Part shown: piece after piece, positions 15,951-27,159 of the stretch
Numbering within the stretch: position 1 is the stretch's first letter
How the letters are laid out: each line of letters starts with the position of its first letter
Origin: Enterobacter cloacae complex sp. ECNIH7
GTDB taxonomy: Bacteria > Pseudomonadota > Gammaproteobacteria > Enterobacterales > Enterobacteriaceae
NCBI RefSeq assembly: GCF_002208095.1
Contig: NZ_CP017990.1
Coordinates: 4,898,001-4,962,000, forward strand
Direction: 5' to 3'
Length of the DNA stretch: 64,000 nucleotides
Position numbers and translations under genes: made by a program
The notes under the pieces: generated by a model
Seen by the model: only the letters and a program-made list of their open reading frames with translations
What the model was told of the DNA's origin: nothing
Database searches by the model: none

Positions 15951-17444
15951 TCAGGGTTTACCGTTATTCATTATGGCCAGCTCGTCCCAGATCGCGTCAA
16001 TTCGCGCGGTCACGGCAGGATCTTTTTTGATCGGGCGACCCCATTCACGGTCGGTTTCGCCAGGCCATTTATTTGTGGCATCCAGTCCCATCTTTGAGCC
16101 AAGACCGGAAACCGGCGAGGCAAAATCCAGGTAATCTATCGGCGTGTTTTCGACTAACACCGTATCGCGCGCCGGGTCCATTCGCGTGGTAATGGCCCAG
16201 ATTACGTCATTCCAGTCGCGGGCGTTAACGTCATCATCGCAGACAATAACAAATTTGGTATACATAAACTGGCGCAGGAAAGACCATACGCCCATCATCA
16301 CGCGTTTAGCGTGACCAGGATACTGCTTCTTCATCGTGACCACCGCCATGCGGTACGAGCATCCTTCAGGCGGCAGATAAAAATCAACAATTTCCGGGAA
16401 CTGCTTTTGCAGGATCGGCACAAACACTTCATTCAGCGCCACGCCCAGCACCGCCGGTTCATCCGGTGGACGTCCGGTATACGTGGAGTGATAAATCGCA
16501 TCTTCACGCTGCGTAATGTGCGTCACGGTAAACACCGGGAAGTTATCCACTTCGTTGTAATAGCCGGTGTGGTCGCCGTAGGGGCCTTCTGGCGCCATTT
16601 CACCCTGCTCGAGGTAACCCTCCAGCACAATTTCCGCACTGGCCGGAACTTCGAGATCGTTAGAGATACACTTCACGACTTCGGTTTTCGTTCCGCGCAG
16701 CAGGCCTGCAAACGCATATTCAGAGAGCGTATCCGGCACGGGCGTGACGGCTCCCAGAATGGTGGCCGGATCGGCGCCTAAGGCGACAGACACCGGGAAA
16801 CGCTCCCCCGGATGCGCAGCGCACCACTCCTGGAAATCCAGCGCGCCGCCGCGATGCGACAGCCAGCGCATGATGAGTTTATTCTTGCCAATCAACTGCT
16901 GGCGGTAAATACCGAGGTTTTGCCGCTCTTTGTGCGGGCCGCGCGTAACGGTCAGCCCCCAGGTGATCAGCGGAGCGGCATCTTCAGGCCAGCACTGCAT
17001 AATAGGGATTTTGGTCAGATCAACCGCATCGCCTTCCAGCACTTTCTGCTGGCACGGCGCGCCGCGCAGGCGCTTGGTGGGCATGTTCAGCACCTGCTTA
17101 AACTGCGGCAGCTTGTCGAACAGATCGCGGAAGCCCTTCGGAGGCTCCGGCTCTTTCAGAAACGCCAGCAGTTTACCGACTTCACGCAGCGCAGAGACGT
17201 CTTCCTGCCCCATTCCCAGTGCGACGCGACGCGGTGTACCAAACAGGTTGCACAGCACCGGCATGGAGTAACCTTTGGGATTTTCAAACAGTAATGCGGG
17301 GCCACCGGCACGCAGGGTGCGGTCAGCAATTTCTGTCATTTCCAGATAAGGATCGACAGGAAGTGTAATACGTTTGAGTTCACCCTGCTTTTCCAGCAGC
17401 GTCAGGAAGTCGCGGAGATCGTGGTATTTCATGCAGTTAATCAT
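15951..17444 (-). CDS. ubiD: 3-octaprenyl-4-hydroxybenzoate carboxy-lyase UbiD
   Basis: UbiD decarboxylates 3-octaprenyl-4-hydroxybenzoate to 2-octaprenylphenol in ubiquinone synthesis, using prenylated FMN made by UbiX. The 497-residue protein matches E. coli in length. The N-terminal flavin-binding region, the conserved [12 protein letters not shown] segment that carries a catalytic acid, and the C-terminal oligomerisation domain are all intact. The product begins [14 protein letters not shown]; the E. coli protein starts at the corresponding position (MDAMKYNDL), which supports this start. It is divergent from rfaH and precedes fre. Confidence 0.96.
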   Translation of the reverse strand: MINCMKYHDLRDFLTLLEKQGELKRITLPVDPYLEMTEIADRTLRAGGPALLFENPKGYSMPVLCNLFGTPRRVALGMGQEDVSALREVGKLLAFLKEPEPPKGFRDLFDKLPQFKQVLNMPTKRLRGAPCQQKVLEGDAVDLTKIPIMQCWPEDAAPLITWGLTVTRGPHKERQNLGIYRQQLIGKNKLIMRWLSHRGGALDFQEWCAAHPGERFPVSVALGADPATILGAVTPVPDTLSEYAFAGLLRGTKTEVVKCISNDLEVPASAEIVLEGYLEQGEMAPEGPYGDHTGYYNEVDNFPVFTVTHITQREDAIYHSTYTGRPPDEPAVLGVALNEVFVPILQKQFPEIVDFYLPPEGCSYRMAVVTMKKQYPGHAKRVMMGVWSFLRQFMYTKFVIVCDDDVNARDWNDVIWAITTRMDPARDTVLVENTPIDYLDFASPVSGLGSKMGLDATNKWPGETDREWGRPIKKDPAVTARIDAIWDELAIMNNGKP

Positions 17445-17614
17445 GGCCCCTCTGTAAGCGCTTCATTATACGGCGTAAGCCTGCTTGATGCTGTAATTTT
17501 GTTAAATAAGCGTGAACTTATGCGTTCTGTTCCATTTTCCCCCATTATAATCAACTTAGCGATCCCGCCAGGGTTTTGATATGCTTGCGCCCCGAACTAA
17601 GGGAAAGAGTGATT

Positions 17615-18106
17615 ATGCAGGCCTGGTATTTACTGTATTGCAAACGCGGGCAACTTCAGCGCGCGCAGGAACATCTTGAACGTCAGTCTGTCAATTGCCT
17701 GACACCCGTGATCACGCTTGAAAAAATGCAGCGCGGGAAGCGCACAACCGTCAGTGAGCCGCTGTTCCCGAACTACTTGTTTGTGGAGTTCGACCCGGAA
17801 GTCATCCATACCACCACCATCAGCGCAACGCGCGGCGTCAGCCACTTCGTTCGTTTTGGTGCCCATCCGGCAACGGTTCCGTCGACGGTCATTCATCAGC
17901 TGTCGATTTATCAACAGCCTGAGGGGATCACCGACCCCGAAACCCCTTACACGGGCGATAGCGTCGTGATTACCGAAGGCGCTTTCGAAGGCCTGCAGGC
18001 GATTTTTGCCGAGCCGGACGGGGAAGCGCGCTCTATGCTGTTGCTCAATCTGCTGAACAAGCAGGTGCTGCAGAGCGTTAAAAACACCGACTTCCGCAAG
18101 CTTTAA
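17615..18106 (+). CDS. rfaH: Transcription antitermination factor RfaH
   Basis: RfaH is the operon-specific NusG paralogue that enters the elongation complex at ops elements and prevents Rho-dependent termination in long LPS, capsule, haemolysin and conjugation operons. The 163-residue product has the NusG-like N-terminal domain (1 to about 100; [20 protein letters not shown]) and a C-terminal KOW domain from about 112 that in E. coli switches from alpha-hairpin to beta-barrel. I used the ATG giving MQAWYLLY, which matches E. coli; an upstream ATG would add 13 unconserved residues. Its last 4 nt overlap the 3' end of the convergent tatD. Confidence 0.96.
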   Translation: MQAWYLLYCKRGQLQRAQEHLERQSVNCLTPVITLEKMQRGKRTTVSEPLFPNYLFVEFDPEVIHTTTISATRGVSHFVRFGAHPATVPSTVIHQLSIYQQPEGITDPETPYTGDSVVITEGAFEGLQAIFAEPDGEARSMLLLNLLNKQVLQSVKNTDFRKL

Positions 18107-18885
18107 ACGTTTATTCCGAACAGATTACGCACGTTGTCATCCGTCTGCGCCGAAAGCCAGTGCGGATCCTCTCCGCGCCACTTCGCGACGCTCTCAACAA
18201 TGTGCCCCAGATACGCGGGCTCATTCCGCCGCGATGCAGGTTTGGGTTTCATATCGCGCGGTAGCAGATAAGGCGCATCGGTTTCGAGGAGCAGCCGGTC
18301 AGCCGGGATTACTGGCAACAGCTCACGAAGTTCAAGCCCGCGGCGCTCATCGCAAACCCAGCCGGTAATACCCAGATAAAGCCCTCGCCTCAGGCAATCC
18401 AGCGCTTCCTGCCGTGAACCGGTGAAGCAGTGCAGTACCGCGCCGGGCAGTTTCTCCAGCCACGGATCCAGAAGTGCCAGGAAACGCTCATGCGCGTCGC
18501 GGCAGTGCATAAACACGGGCATTTCAAGCTCTGCTGCGAGCGCAAGCTGGGCAGTAAACGCCTTTTCCTGCTCTTCAGGCGTGGAAAAATTACGGTTGAA
18601 ATCGAGACCGCATTCGCCGATCGCCACCACTTCTGGCATTTTCGCGAGACTGTACAGGGTTTCGCTGCTATCTGCGGTCCACTGGCTGCTGTCGTGAGGA
18701 TGCACACCAGCGGTAGACCAACAGCGATCGTAGCCTTGAGCCAGCTGCTGCGCCTGCTCGCTCTCATGCAGGTTGGTGCCCGTCAGCAGCAGTCCTTTCA
18801 CCCCGGCGGCAAACGCGCGCGCAACCACCTCATCACGATCTTTCGCAAACTGCGAGCTGGTCAGGTTGAATCCGATATCAAACAT
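18103..18885 (-). CDS. tatD: 3'-5' ssDNA/RNA exonuclease TatD
   Basis: TatD is a cytoplasmic metal-dependent nuclease of the amidohydrolase fold, active on single-stranded DNA and RNA. It is not needed for Tat export although it follows tatABC. The 260-residue product shows metal-ligand segments [16 protein letters not shown] and FMHCRDAHE, and the [12 protein letters not shown] segment near the C terminus. It lies 41 nt after tatC, separated by a small GC-rich hairpin that may reduce its expression relative to tatABC. Confidence 0.96.
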   Translation of the reverse strand: MFDIGFNLTSSQFAKDRDEVVARAFAAGVKGLLLTGTNLHESEQAQQLAQGYDRCWSTAGVHPHDSSQWTADSSETLYSLAKMPEVVAIGECGLDFNRNFSTPEEQEKAFTAQLALAAELEMPVFMHCRDAHERFLALLDPWLEKLPGAVLHCFTGSRQEALDCLRRGLYLGITGWVCDERRGLELRELLPVIPADRLLLETDAPYLLPRDMKPKPASRRNEPAYLGHIVESVAKWRGEDPHWLSAQTDDNVRNLFGINV

Positions 18886-18904
18886 GGAAATCCCTATATA
18901 ACAA

Positions 18905-18920
18905 CCGCCCTGACGGGCGG
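18905..18920 (-). other. Small hairpin between tatC and tatD
   Basis: A 6-bp CCGCCC / GGGCGG stem with a 4-nt loop lies in the 41-nt gap. There is no long T tract on the minus strand, so it would at most be a weak terminator or an mRNA-processing hairpin. Confidence 0.4.
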
Positions 18921-18926
18921 CTGATT

Positions 18927-19697
18927 TTACTCTTCAGTGGTCTTGTCGGACGTATCGTCTTCGTCATCCGCTCGACGCCCTTTACCCACGTAGAACCGTG
19001 AGAAGAAGACGCCGACCTCAAACAAGCAGTACATCGGTATGGCCAGCAGCGTCTGCGAGAAAACATCCGGCGGTGTCAGCAGCATGCCGACCACGAAGGC
19101 GCCCACCAGAATATATGGACGCTTCTTACGCAGGTCATCCGGGGTCGTTACTCCTACCCAGCAGAGCAGCACAATGGCCACCGGCACTTCGAATGCCACG
19201 CCAAACGCCATAAACAGCGCCATCACAAAGCTGAGGTAGCTGGCGATATCCGTCGACACCTGGACCCCTTCCGGAGCGGTATGCGTCAGGAAGCCGAAGG
19301 CCAGCGGGAAGACGACGAAATAGGCAAACGCCATGCCGATATAGAACAGCAGCGAGCTGGACACCAGCAGCGGGATCACCAGCTTACGTTCATGCTTATA
19401 CAGCGCTGGCGCCACAAACGCCCACACCTGGTAAAGAATGACCGGTGCAGAGGCAATCAACGACACCCAAAAGGTCAGCTTGATGGGGGTAAAGAACGGA
19501 GAAGCAACGTCTGTTGCAATCATCGTTGCGCCCAGCGGCATCTGCTTAATCAGCGGCGCAGAGACCACCTGATAGATATCGTTGGCAAAATAGACCAGGC
19601 ACAGGAATATGAGCAAAACCGCAATAATGCAGTTTAACAGGCGCTTACGCAGCTCAATGAGGTGCGTAATCAGCGGTTGAGTATCATCTACTGCCAT
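18927..19697 (-). CDS. tatC: Sec-independent protein translocase subunit TatC
   Basis: TatC is the polytopic inner-membrane receptor that binds twin-arginine signal peptides and nucleates the Tat pore with TatB and TatA. The 256-residue protein has six hydrophobic segments. The conserved N-terminal [14 protein letters not shown] forms part of the signal-peptide binding site, and FAYFVVFP lies in a transmembrane helix. A charged tail (about 240-256) closes it. It follows tatB by 2 nt in the tatABC operon. Confidence 0.97.
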   Translation of the reverse strand: MAVDDTQPLITHLIELRKRLLNCIIAVLLIFLCLVYFANDIYQVVSAPLIKQMPLGATMIATDVASPFFTPIKLTFWVSLIASAPVILYQVWAFVAPALYKHERKLVIPLLVSSSLLFYIGMAFAYFVVFPLAFGFLTHTAPEGVQVSTDIASYLSFVMALFMAFGVAFEVPVAIVLLCWVGVTTPDDLRKKRPYILVGAFVVGMLLTPPDVFSQTLLAIPMYCLFEVGVFFSRFYVGKGRRADDEDDTSDKTTEE

Positions 19698-19699
19698 GT

Positions 19700-20242
19700 T
19701 TACGCTTTATCACTCGACGAGGGGGATGATTCGGAAACGGACGCAGCGGGCTTCACTTCCGCCGCTTTTGCCACTGGCTCTTCTGGCTGCGCCTGTTTTT
19801 TCAATTCGGTTTCGTGCGGCGTCTGTTCTGGTGCGGCAGCCTGATGTTCAGCACTGGCAGGCGTTACGCCTTCGCGCTGCTCCTCGCTGCCCTTAACCAC
19901 CGGGTTATGGATGGTGTTCGCTTCATCGCTCGCTTTTTCAGGATCGTTAACGCTATAGGAGCGCTTCATCGATTCCGCCGCTTCGCGCAGCTCATCCATT
20001 GACGCTTTCAGTTCCGGCGTCAGGTTATCCATGCTCGCCTTCTCGACCTTTTTCAGGCTTTCCTGAAATTCCTGCAGCTTAAGCTCCTGTGCCAGTTCAT
20101 TCTGAACGGTCGATGCCAGCGATCTCAGCGCACGAACCCAGCCCGCAACGGTTTTCACTGCCACCGGCAGACGCTGCGGCCCCAGCACAATCAGGCCAAT
20201 CACAAAGACCAGCAGGAGCTCACTAAAACCAATGTCGAACAC
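19700..20242 (-). CDS. tatB: Sec-independent protein translocase subunit TatB
   Basis: TatB pairs with TatC in the receptor complex for folded, twin-arginine-signal proteins. The 180-residue product has one N-terminal transmembrane helix (about 5-21), then the hinge LGPQRLP typical of TatB, an amphipathic helix, and a long charged tail rich in Glu, Ala and Pro. It starts 3 nt after tatA. Confidence 0.96.
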   Translation of the reverse strand: MFDIGFSELLLVFVIGLIVLGPQRLPVAVKTVAGWVRALRSLASTVQNELAQELKLQEFQESLKKVEKASMDNLTPELKASMDELREAAESMKRSYSVNDPEKASDEANTIHNPVVKGSEEQREGVTPASAEHQAAAPEQTPHETELKKQAQPEEPVAKAAEVKPAASVSESSPSSSDKA

Positions 20243-20245
20243 GAC

Positions 20246-20500
20246 TTACACCTGCTCTTTATCGTGGCGTTTAGCGTCTTCCTTTTTGGCTTCTTCTTGC
20301 TTGTCGGCGATGGATTTAGCAGTAAAGTCAGCGTCCTGGCTGGTTTTATCCTGCTTGCTCTCATCATCGCTCATCGCTTTCTTGAAGCCTTTGATAGACG
20401 CGCCCAGATCGGAACCAATAGAACCGAGCTTTTTGGTGCCAAACAGCAGCACGACGATGACGGCAATAATGACTAATTGCCAGATACTGATACCACCCAT
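20246..20500 (-). CDS. tatA: Sec-independent protein translocase subunit TatA
   Basis: TatA oligomerises to form the pore or the membrane-thinning element used to move folded proteins. The 84-residue product (E. coli 89) has a single N-terminal transmembrane helix, the FGTKKLG hinge, an amphipathic helix with the conserved GFKKAM, and a charged C-terminal tail. It heads the tatABC operon, about 75 nt downstream of ubiB. Confidence 0.96.
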   Translation of the reverse strand: MGGISIWQLVIIAVIVVLLFGTKKLGSIGSDLGASIKGFKKAMSDDESKQDKTSQDADFTAKSIADKQEEAKKEDAKRHDKEQV

Positions 20501-20576
20501 ACATGTTCCTCAGGGATAGATGATTAATGAGTCAGGTCGCATTATACGTATGCGACCCGTCGATAGCGACGCACGC

Positions 20577-22819
<2,243 letters not shown>

Positions 22820-22832
22820 GGGACACCTCCAC

Positions 22833-23588
22833 TCAGAATTTGTAACCGCGATGCAGCGCGACGACACCCGCCGTCAGGTTGAAATATTCAACGTTCTCAA
22901 ATTCCGCGTCCTGCATCATGGCTTTTAATGTGTCCTGATCCGGGTGCATACGGATAGACTCCGCCAGATAGCGGTAGCTTTCAGCGTCGTTAGCCACCAG
23001 CTCACCAATACGCGGCAGCACGTGGAAGGAATAGGCGTCGTAGGCTTTGCTCAGCGGCTCAATGATCGGTTTAGAGAACTCGAGCACCAGCAGACGTCCA
23101 CCCGGCTTCAGCACGCGGTACATAGAGCGCAGCGCTTTTTCTTTATCAGTCACGTTACGCAGACCGAAAGAGATCGTGATGCAATCAAAGGTATTGTCCG
23201 GGAATGGCAGCGCTTCGGCGTTTGCCTGCACATACTCCACATTCCCCACCACGCCGATGTTACGCAGCTTTTCGCGTCCCATTTTCAGCATGGAGTCATT
23301 AATATCGGCGAGAACAACGCGACCGGTTTCGCCCACCAGACGGGAGAACTTCGCGGTTAAATCGCCCGTACCACCGGCTAAATCCAGCACCGTTTGTCCA
23401 CGGCGTACGCCGCTACAGTCAATGGTGAAGCGCTTCCACAAGCGATGAATGCCAAACGACATCAGGTCATTCATCACATCGTACTTCGCCGCCACGGAAT
23501 GAAATACGTGGGCCACCATGTCAGCTTTCTGCGCTTTGGCAACAGTCTGAAAGCCAAAGTGCGTTGTGTCTTGTGAATCGTCAGCCAT
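22833..23588 (-). CDS. ubiE: Ubiquinone/menaquinone C-methyltransferase UbiE
   Basis: UbiE is the SAM-dependent C-methyltransferase shared by ubiquinone and menaquinone (demethylmenaquinone to menaquinone) synthesis. The 251-residue product has the SAM-binding motif [12 protein letters not shown] (about 67-78), the [12 protein letters not shown] acidic-loop segment and the FGLRNVTDK post-motif typical of the family. It heads the ubiE-ubiJ-ubiB operon, with 13 nt to ubiJ. Confidence 0.97.
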   Translation of the reverse strand: MADDSQDTTHFGFQTVAKAQKADMVAHVFHSVAAKYDVMNDLMSFGIHRLWKRFTIDCSGVRRGQTVLDLAGGTGDLTAKFSRLVGETGRVVLADINDSMLKMGREKLRNIGVVGNVEYVQANAEALPFPDNTFDCITISFGLRNVTDKEKALRSMYRVLKPGGRLLVLEFSKPIIEPLSKAYDAYSFHVLPRIGELVANDAESYRYLAESIRMHPDQDTLKAMMQDAEFENVEYFNLTAGVVALHRGYKF

Positions 23589-23654
23589 CTCAGAGCCTGC
23601 TTATCAGTAAAATGTTCGTGAAGTGTAACAGATTGGGCGCGTTTGCCCTACGTT

Positions 23655-25112
23655 TCAACCACCGCGAAAGAAACGCGCCGGAGTCTCGTCTGGTGATAAA
23701 TCCGCCGCTAACGTATTGTCTTCACTGTTTGTATTTTGTTCGTCCGCACCTTCTCGCAGGCGAAACTCGTCGTCCTGGGCGGTGGCCTGTTCGACCAATT
23801 CCGGATTAATCTCGCGTTTAACCTCAACCCCCAGGCTACGGAATGATTCGGCCTGTGCCAGCAGATTGCCACGTCCGGAGGCGAGTTTTTTCATCGCCTG
23901 GCGGTAGTTATCCTGCGCACGATCCAGGCTCTGCCCGACTGAAGACATGTCGTCCACGAAGAGGCGCATTTTGTCGTAAAGCTTGCTGGCACGATCGGCA
24001 ATCTGCTGAGCGTTGCGGCTCTGGTGCTCATAGCGCCATAGGTTCGCAATGGTGCGTAACGCCACCAGCAGCGTGGTGGGGCTGACCAGCATAATGTTAT
24101 TTTTGAGCGCTTCGGTGATAAGCTCGGGCTGTCTGTCGAGCGCCAGCAGGAACGCGGGTTCTACCGGGATGAACATCAGGACATAGTCCAGCGAGCGCAG
24201 ACCCGGCAGCTGCTGGTAGTCTTTTCTGCCAAGCAGGCGAATATGATTACGCACGGAGGCAATGTGCTCCTGCAGCGCAGACTCGCGCGTGTAATCATCG
24301 TCCGCATTAAAGTAGCGTTCATACGCCACCAGCGTCATTTTGGCGTCAATCACCACATCTTTACCCTGCGGCAGCCGCACGATCACATCCGGCTGCATTC
24401 GCGAGCGGGCGTCGTTTTCGATACTCACCTGCGTTTCGTATTCATATCCTTCCCGCAGTCCAGAGGCCTCCAGCACGCGGGTCAGCACCACTTCTCCCCA
24501 GTTGCCCTGGGTTTTGTTATCCCCTTTCAGCGCGCGGGTCAGATTGACCGCTTCCTGCGCCATTTGCGCATTCAGCTGCTGAAGATTGCGAATCTCATGC
24601 GCCAGCGTGTGTCGCTCGCGGGCTTCCTGACCAAAGCTGTCCTGCACCTGACGGCGAAAACCGTCCAGCTGTTCGCGCAGCGGCGTCAGCAGGCTGTTCA
24701 GGCTCTGGCGGTTCTGTTCGTCAACGCGGCGGTTGCTGTGCTCAAAAATCCGGTTGGCGAGGTTCTCAAACTGTTCGCTGAGGCGCTGCTCGCTGTTGAT
24801 CATCTGGCGGATTTTGTCTTCCGCATGCAGCTGGGTGGATTCAAGACGGGTAGTGACTTCGCGGAGATCGGCCTCCAGCGAGGTGTTGATATCTCGCAGG
24901 TTGCGCAGCTCGTTGTTAAGCAGCTCGCACTCCTCTCGCCAGTGGTCACTCAGCGCAAGCTGCTGCTTTGCCGCACTTAATTCAGCGACTATCTCTTCGC
25001 GCTCTGCCAGCTGGTCGGCCTTCTGCTGTGCATGCTGATAGCTGGAAATGAGCCAGCCTATCGCCACGCCCGCCACCGCAATTACCGCGTAAATCAGGAT
25101 CGAGATATCCAC
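23655..25112 (-). CDS. rmuC: DNA recombination protein RmuC
   Basis: RmuC limits inversions at short inverted repeats and belongs to a family with a PD-(D/E)XK-like nuclease core. The 485-residue product (E. coli 475) has an N-terminal transmembrane helix (about 3-24), a long coiled coil (about 25-190), the nuclease-like domain (PDVIVRLPQGKDVVIDAKM shows the D...DxK signature), and an acidic low-complexity tail. It sits between udp and ubiE, all on the minus strand, with 139 nt to udp. Confidence 0.94.
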   Translation of the reverse strand: MDISILIYAVIAVAGVAIGWLISSYQHAQQKADQLAEREEIVAELSAAKQQLALSDHWREECELLNNELRNLRDINTSLEADLREVTTRLESTQLHAEDKIRQMINSEQRLSEQFENLANRIFEHSNRRVDEQNRQSLNSLLTPLREQLDGFRRQVQDSFGQEARERHTLAHEIRNLQQLNAQMAQEAVNLTRALKGDNKTQGNWGEVVLTRVLEASGLREGYEYETQVSIENDARSRMQPDVIVRLPQGKDVVIDAKMTLVAYERYFNADDDYTRESALQEHIASVRNHIRLLGRKDYQQLPGLRSLDYVLMFIPVEPAFLLALDRQPELITEALKNNIMLVSPTTLLVALRTIANLWRYEHQSRNAQQIADRASKLYDKMRLFVDDMSSVGQSLDRAQDNYRQAMKKLASGRGNLLAQAESFRSLGVEVKREINPELVEQATAQDDEFRLREGADEQNTNSEDNTLAADLSPDETPARFFRGG

Positions 25113-25204
25113 AATGCCCCCTGCATCAACGTATTACCCGCACAAAATAGAATTGTGCTGTATAAACGTCCAGTTTGAAAGGGTTTTCCTGCGAGGCGCT
25201 ACGC

Positions 25205-25234
25205 AAAAAATAAAGGCCGAACGCGTCGGCCTTT
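25205..25234 (-). terminator. udp terminator
   Basis: On the minus strand the stem AAAGGCCGA / TCGGCCTTT with a short GC loop is followed by a T tract (25205-25210). It lies 18 nt after the udp stop codon. Confidence 0.9.
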
Positions 25235-25251
25235 GATTTCAGAAGAGAGGA

Positions 25252-26013
25252 TTAGATCAGGCGACGCGCGGCTTCCACCACGATTTTCACCGCATGACTT
25301 TCGGTCTGCTTCATGGTTTCGGCGTTCGGGATCTCCTGCTGGGTGCGGTTGACGATAACGCCCGCCACCATACCGGCACGCAGACCCTGGCTTGCGCACA
25401 TGGTCAGCAGCGTTGCGGATTCCATTTCGTAGTTCATCACGCCCATTGACTGCCACTCTTCCATTGAGCCTTTGAAACGGCTTACCACGCGGCCTGAGAA
25501 GGTGTCGTAACGTTCCTGACCCGGGTAGAAGGTGTCGGAAGAGGCGGTTACGCCCACGTGAGTGGTTGCGCCTACGGATTTTGCGGCTTCAACCAGCGCG
25601 GTGGTGCATTCGAAATCAGCCACTGCCGGGAATTCCATCGGTGCAAAGTGCAGGCTTGCGCCGTCCAGACGAACGGACGCGGTCGTGACCAGCACGTCAC
25701 CCACGTTGATGTGCGGCTGGATAGCGCCGGTGGTGCCGATACGCAGGAAAGTACGGATGCCCAGCTGTGCCAGCTCTTCAACAGCAATAGACGTAGACGG
25801 ACCACCGATACCGGTAGAGCACACGATCACCGCTTTGCCATCCAGCTCTGCGCGCCAGGTGGTGAACTCACGATGGGCAGCCAGCTTGACCGGCTTATCC
25901 ATCAGCGCGGCGATCTTTTCCACACGCTCAGGATCGCCAGGGACGATAGCGAGCGTAGCCCCTTGTAAATCGTTTTTGGTGAGGCCGAGATGAAAAACAT
26001 CAGACTTAGACAT
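25252..26013 (-). CDS. udp: Uridine phosphorylase Udp
   Basis: Udp reversibly phosphorolyses uridine to uracil and ribose-1-phosphate in pyrimidine salvage. The 253-residue product matches E. coli and the PNP/UDP phosphorylase family, with the phosphate-binding GDPERV near the N terminus and the nucleoside pocket FKGSMEEWQ and [10 protein letters not shown]. Two CRP sites spaced as in E. coli lie upstream, which indicates cAMP-CRP activation and probably CytR co-repression. Confidence 0.97.
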   Translation of the reverse strand: MSKSDVFHLGLTKNDLQGATLAIVPGDPERVEKIAALMDKPVKLAAHREFTTWRAELDGKAVIVCSTGIGGPSTSIAVEELAQLGIRTFLRIGTTGAIQPHINVGDVLVTTASVRLDGASLHFAPMEFPAVADFECTTALVEAAKSVGATTHVGVTASSDTFYPGQERYDTFSGRVVSRFKGSMEEWQSMGVMNYEMESATLLTMCASQGLRAGMVAGVIVNRTQQEIPNAETMKQTESHAVKIVVEAARRLI

Positions 26014-26086
26014 AGGTGACTCCTCTGTGGGTCGGTTAGTCAGAAGAAGTAAAACGGTACTTTACAGAAGCAGTAAGCATATTTTC

Positions 26087-26153
26087 GTGACATACCTCAC
26101 CATGAATGAAAATGATTACATTGAATTTCCATAAAAAAGTGATTTACATCACA
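26087..26153 (-). promoter_or_regulatory. udp promoter region with two CRP sites
   Basis: Two CRP half-site pairs are visible: GTGA-N6-TCAC at 26087-26100 and at 26139-26152. Their centres are 52 bp apart, the same spacing as the E. coli udp sites at -41.5 and -93.5, between which CytR binds. Taking the proximal site as -41.5 puts the start of transcription near 26052 and a TAAAGT -10 at 26059-26064. Confidence 0.8.
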
Positions 26154-26268
26154 TTAACAAGTTATATCGCCAGGTGCTGCACAAAAGATAGACCGTTTAA
26201 GGCACTGTGAGTTGTTAACCTGGTGTCTATATTTACCTTTGCGCTAACTCATTGGTACGGAGAATGCC

Positions 26269-27075
26269 ATGACTGAAAAAACCGGTTTTGCACCTGCTGC
26301 GGCCCCACATGCTTCAACCATCGTGTCGACGCCAGAAGCGGCAATTACCGCGGGCGAGACCTCTATTCCCACGCAGGGAGAGAACATGCCTGCTTACCAC
26401 GCACGACCAAAATCGGCGGACGGCCCGCTGCCCATCGTGATCGTGGTACAGGAAATTTTCGGTGTTCACGAACACATTCGCGATCTCTGCCGCCGGCTGG
26501 CGCTGGAAGGGTATTTGGCCGTTGCGCCAGAGCTCTACTTCCGTCAGGGCGATCCGAACGACTACAGCGATATTCCCACGCTGCTCAGCAACCTGGTGAG
26601 CAAAGTCCCGGACGCGCAGGTGCTGGCCGATCTCGATCACGTCGCCAGCTGGGCGGCGCGCAACGGCGGCGATCCGCATCGTCTTCTGGTCACCGGTTTC
26701 TGCTGGGGCGGACGCATTAGCTGGCTGTATGCCGCGCATAACCCGCAGCTCAAAGCCGCTGTCGCCTGGTACGGCAAACTGGTGGGTGAAAAAACGCTGA
26801 ATTCACCAAAACATCCCGTCGATATCGCCACCGAGTTAAATGCCCCCGTGTTAGGGCTTTACGGCGGTCAGGACACCGGCATTTCGCTGGATTCGGTAGA
26901 GACCATGCGCCATGCGCTCCGCGCGGCAAATGCGAAGGCGGAGATTGTGGTGTACCCGGATGCCGGGCACGCGTTTAATGCCGATTATCGTCCGAGCTAT
27001 CACGCAGAATCAGCCAAAGATGGCTGGCAGAGAATGCTGGCGTGGTTTAGCCAGTACGGCGGTAAGAAAGCGTAA
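26269..27075 (+). CDS. dlhH: Dienelactone hydrolase family protein (DlhH/YsgA)
   Basis: A 268-residue alpha/beta hydrolase of the dienelactone hydrolase family, close to E. coli YsgA (271). The nucleophile elbow GFCWGG carries the Cys; the acid in GGQDTGI and the His in PDAGHAFN complete the Cys-Asp-His triad. An EIFG segment holds the glutamate that interacts with the thiol. The family hydrolyses cyclic enol lactones, but the physiological substrate in enterobacteria is not known. The first 40 residues are Ala/Thr-rich and poorly conserved, so a start at the internal Met40 (NMPAYHA) is possible. It is divergent from udp. Confidence 0.88.
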   Translation: MTEKTGFAPAAAPHASTIVSTPEAAITAGETSIPTQGENMPAYHARPKSADGPLPIVIVVQEIFGVHEHIRDLCRRLALEGYLAVAPELYFRQGDPNDYSDIPTLLSNLVSKVPDAQVLADLDHVASWAARNGGDPHRLLVTGFCWGGRISWLYAAHNPQLKAAVAWYGKLVGEKTLNSPKHPVDIATELNAPVLGLYGGQDTGISLDSVETMRHALRAANAKAEIVVYPDAGHAFNADYRPSYHAESAKDGWQRMLAWFSQYGGKKA

Positions 27076-27082
27076 TAAAAAA

Positions 27083-27147
27083 GCCCGGTGGCGGCTATGC
27101 CTTACCGGGCCAACAGGTAGGCCGGGTAAGCGTTGTCGCCACCCGGC
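27083..27147. repeat. REP pair (BIME-like) between dlhH and metE
   Basis: Two imperfect palindromes in opposite orientation, GCCCGGTGGCGGC...CCGGGC and GCCGGGTAAGCG...CACCCGGC, flank a 10-nt linker. They fill the gap between two convergent genes, the classic place for REP elements, and may protect the 3' ends or terminate transcription. Confidence 0.85.
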
Positions 27148-27159
27148 AATCCAGCACCG

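Noticed and set aside
18885-18926. Strong terminator between tatC and tatD
   Set aside because: The hairpin lacks a T tract on the minus strand; kept only as an uncertain hairpin.
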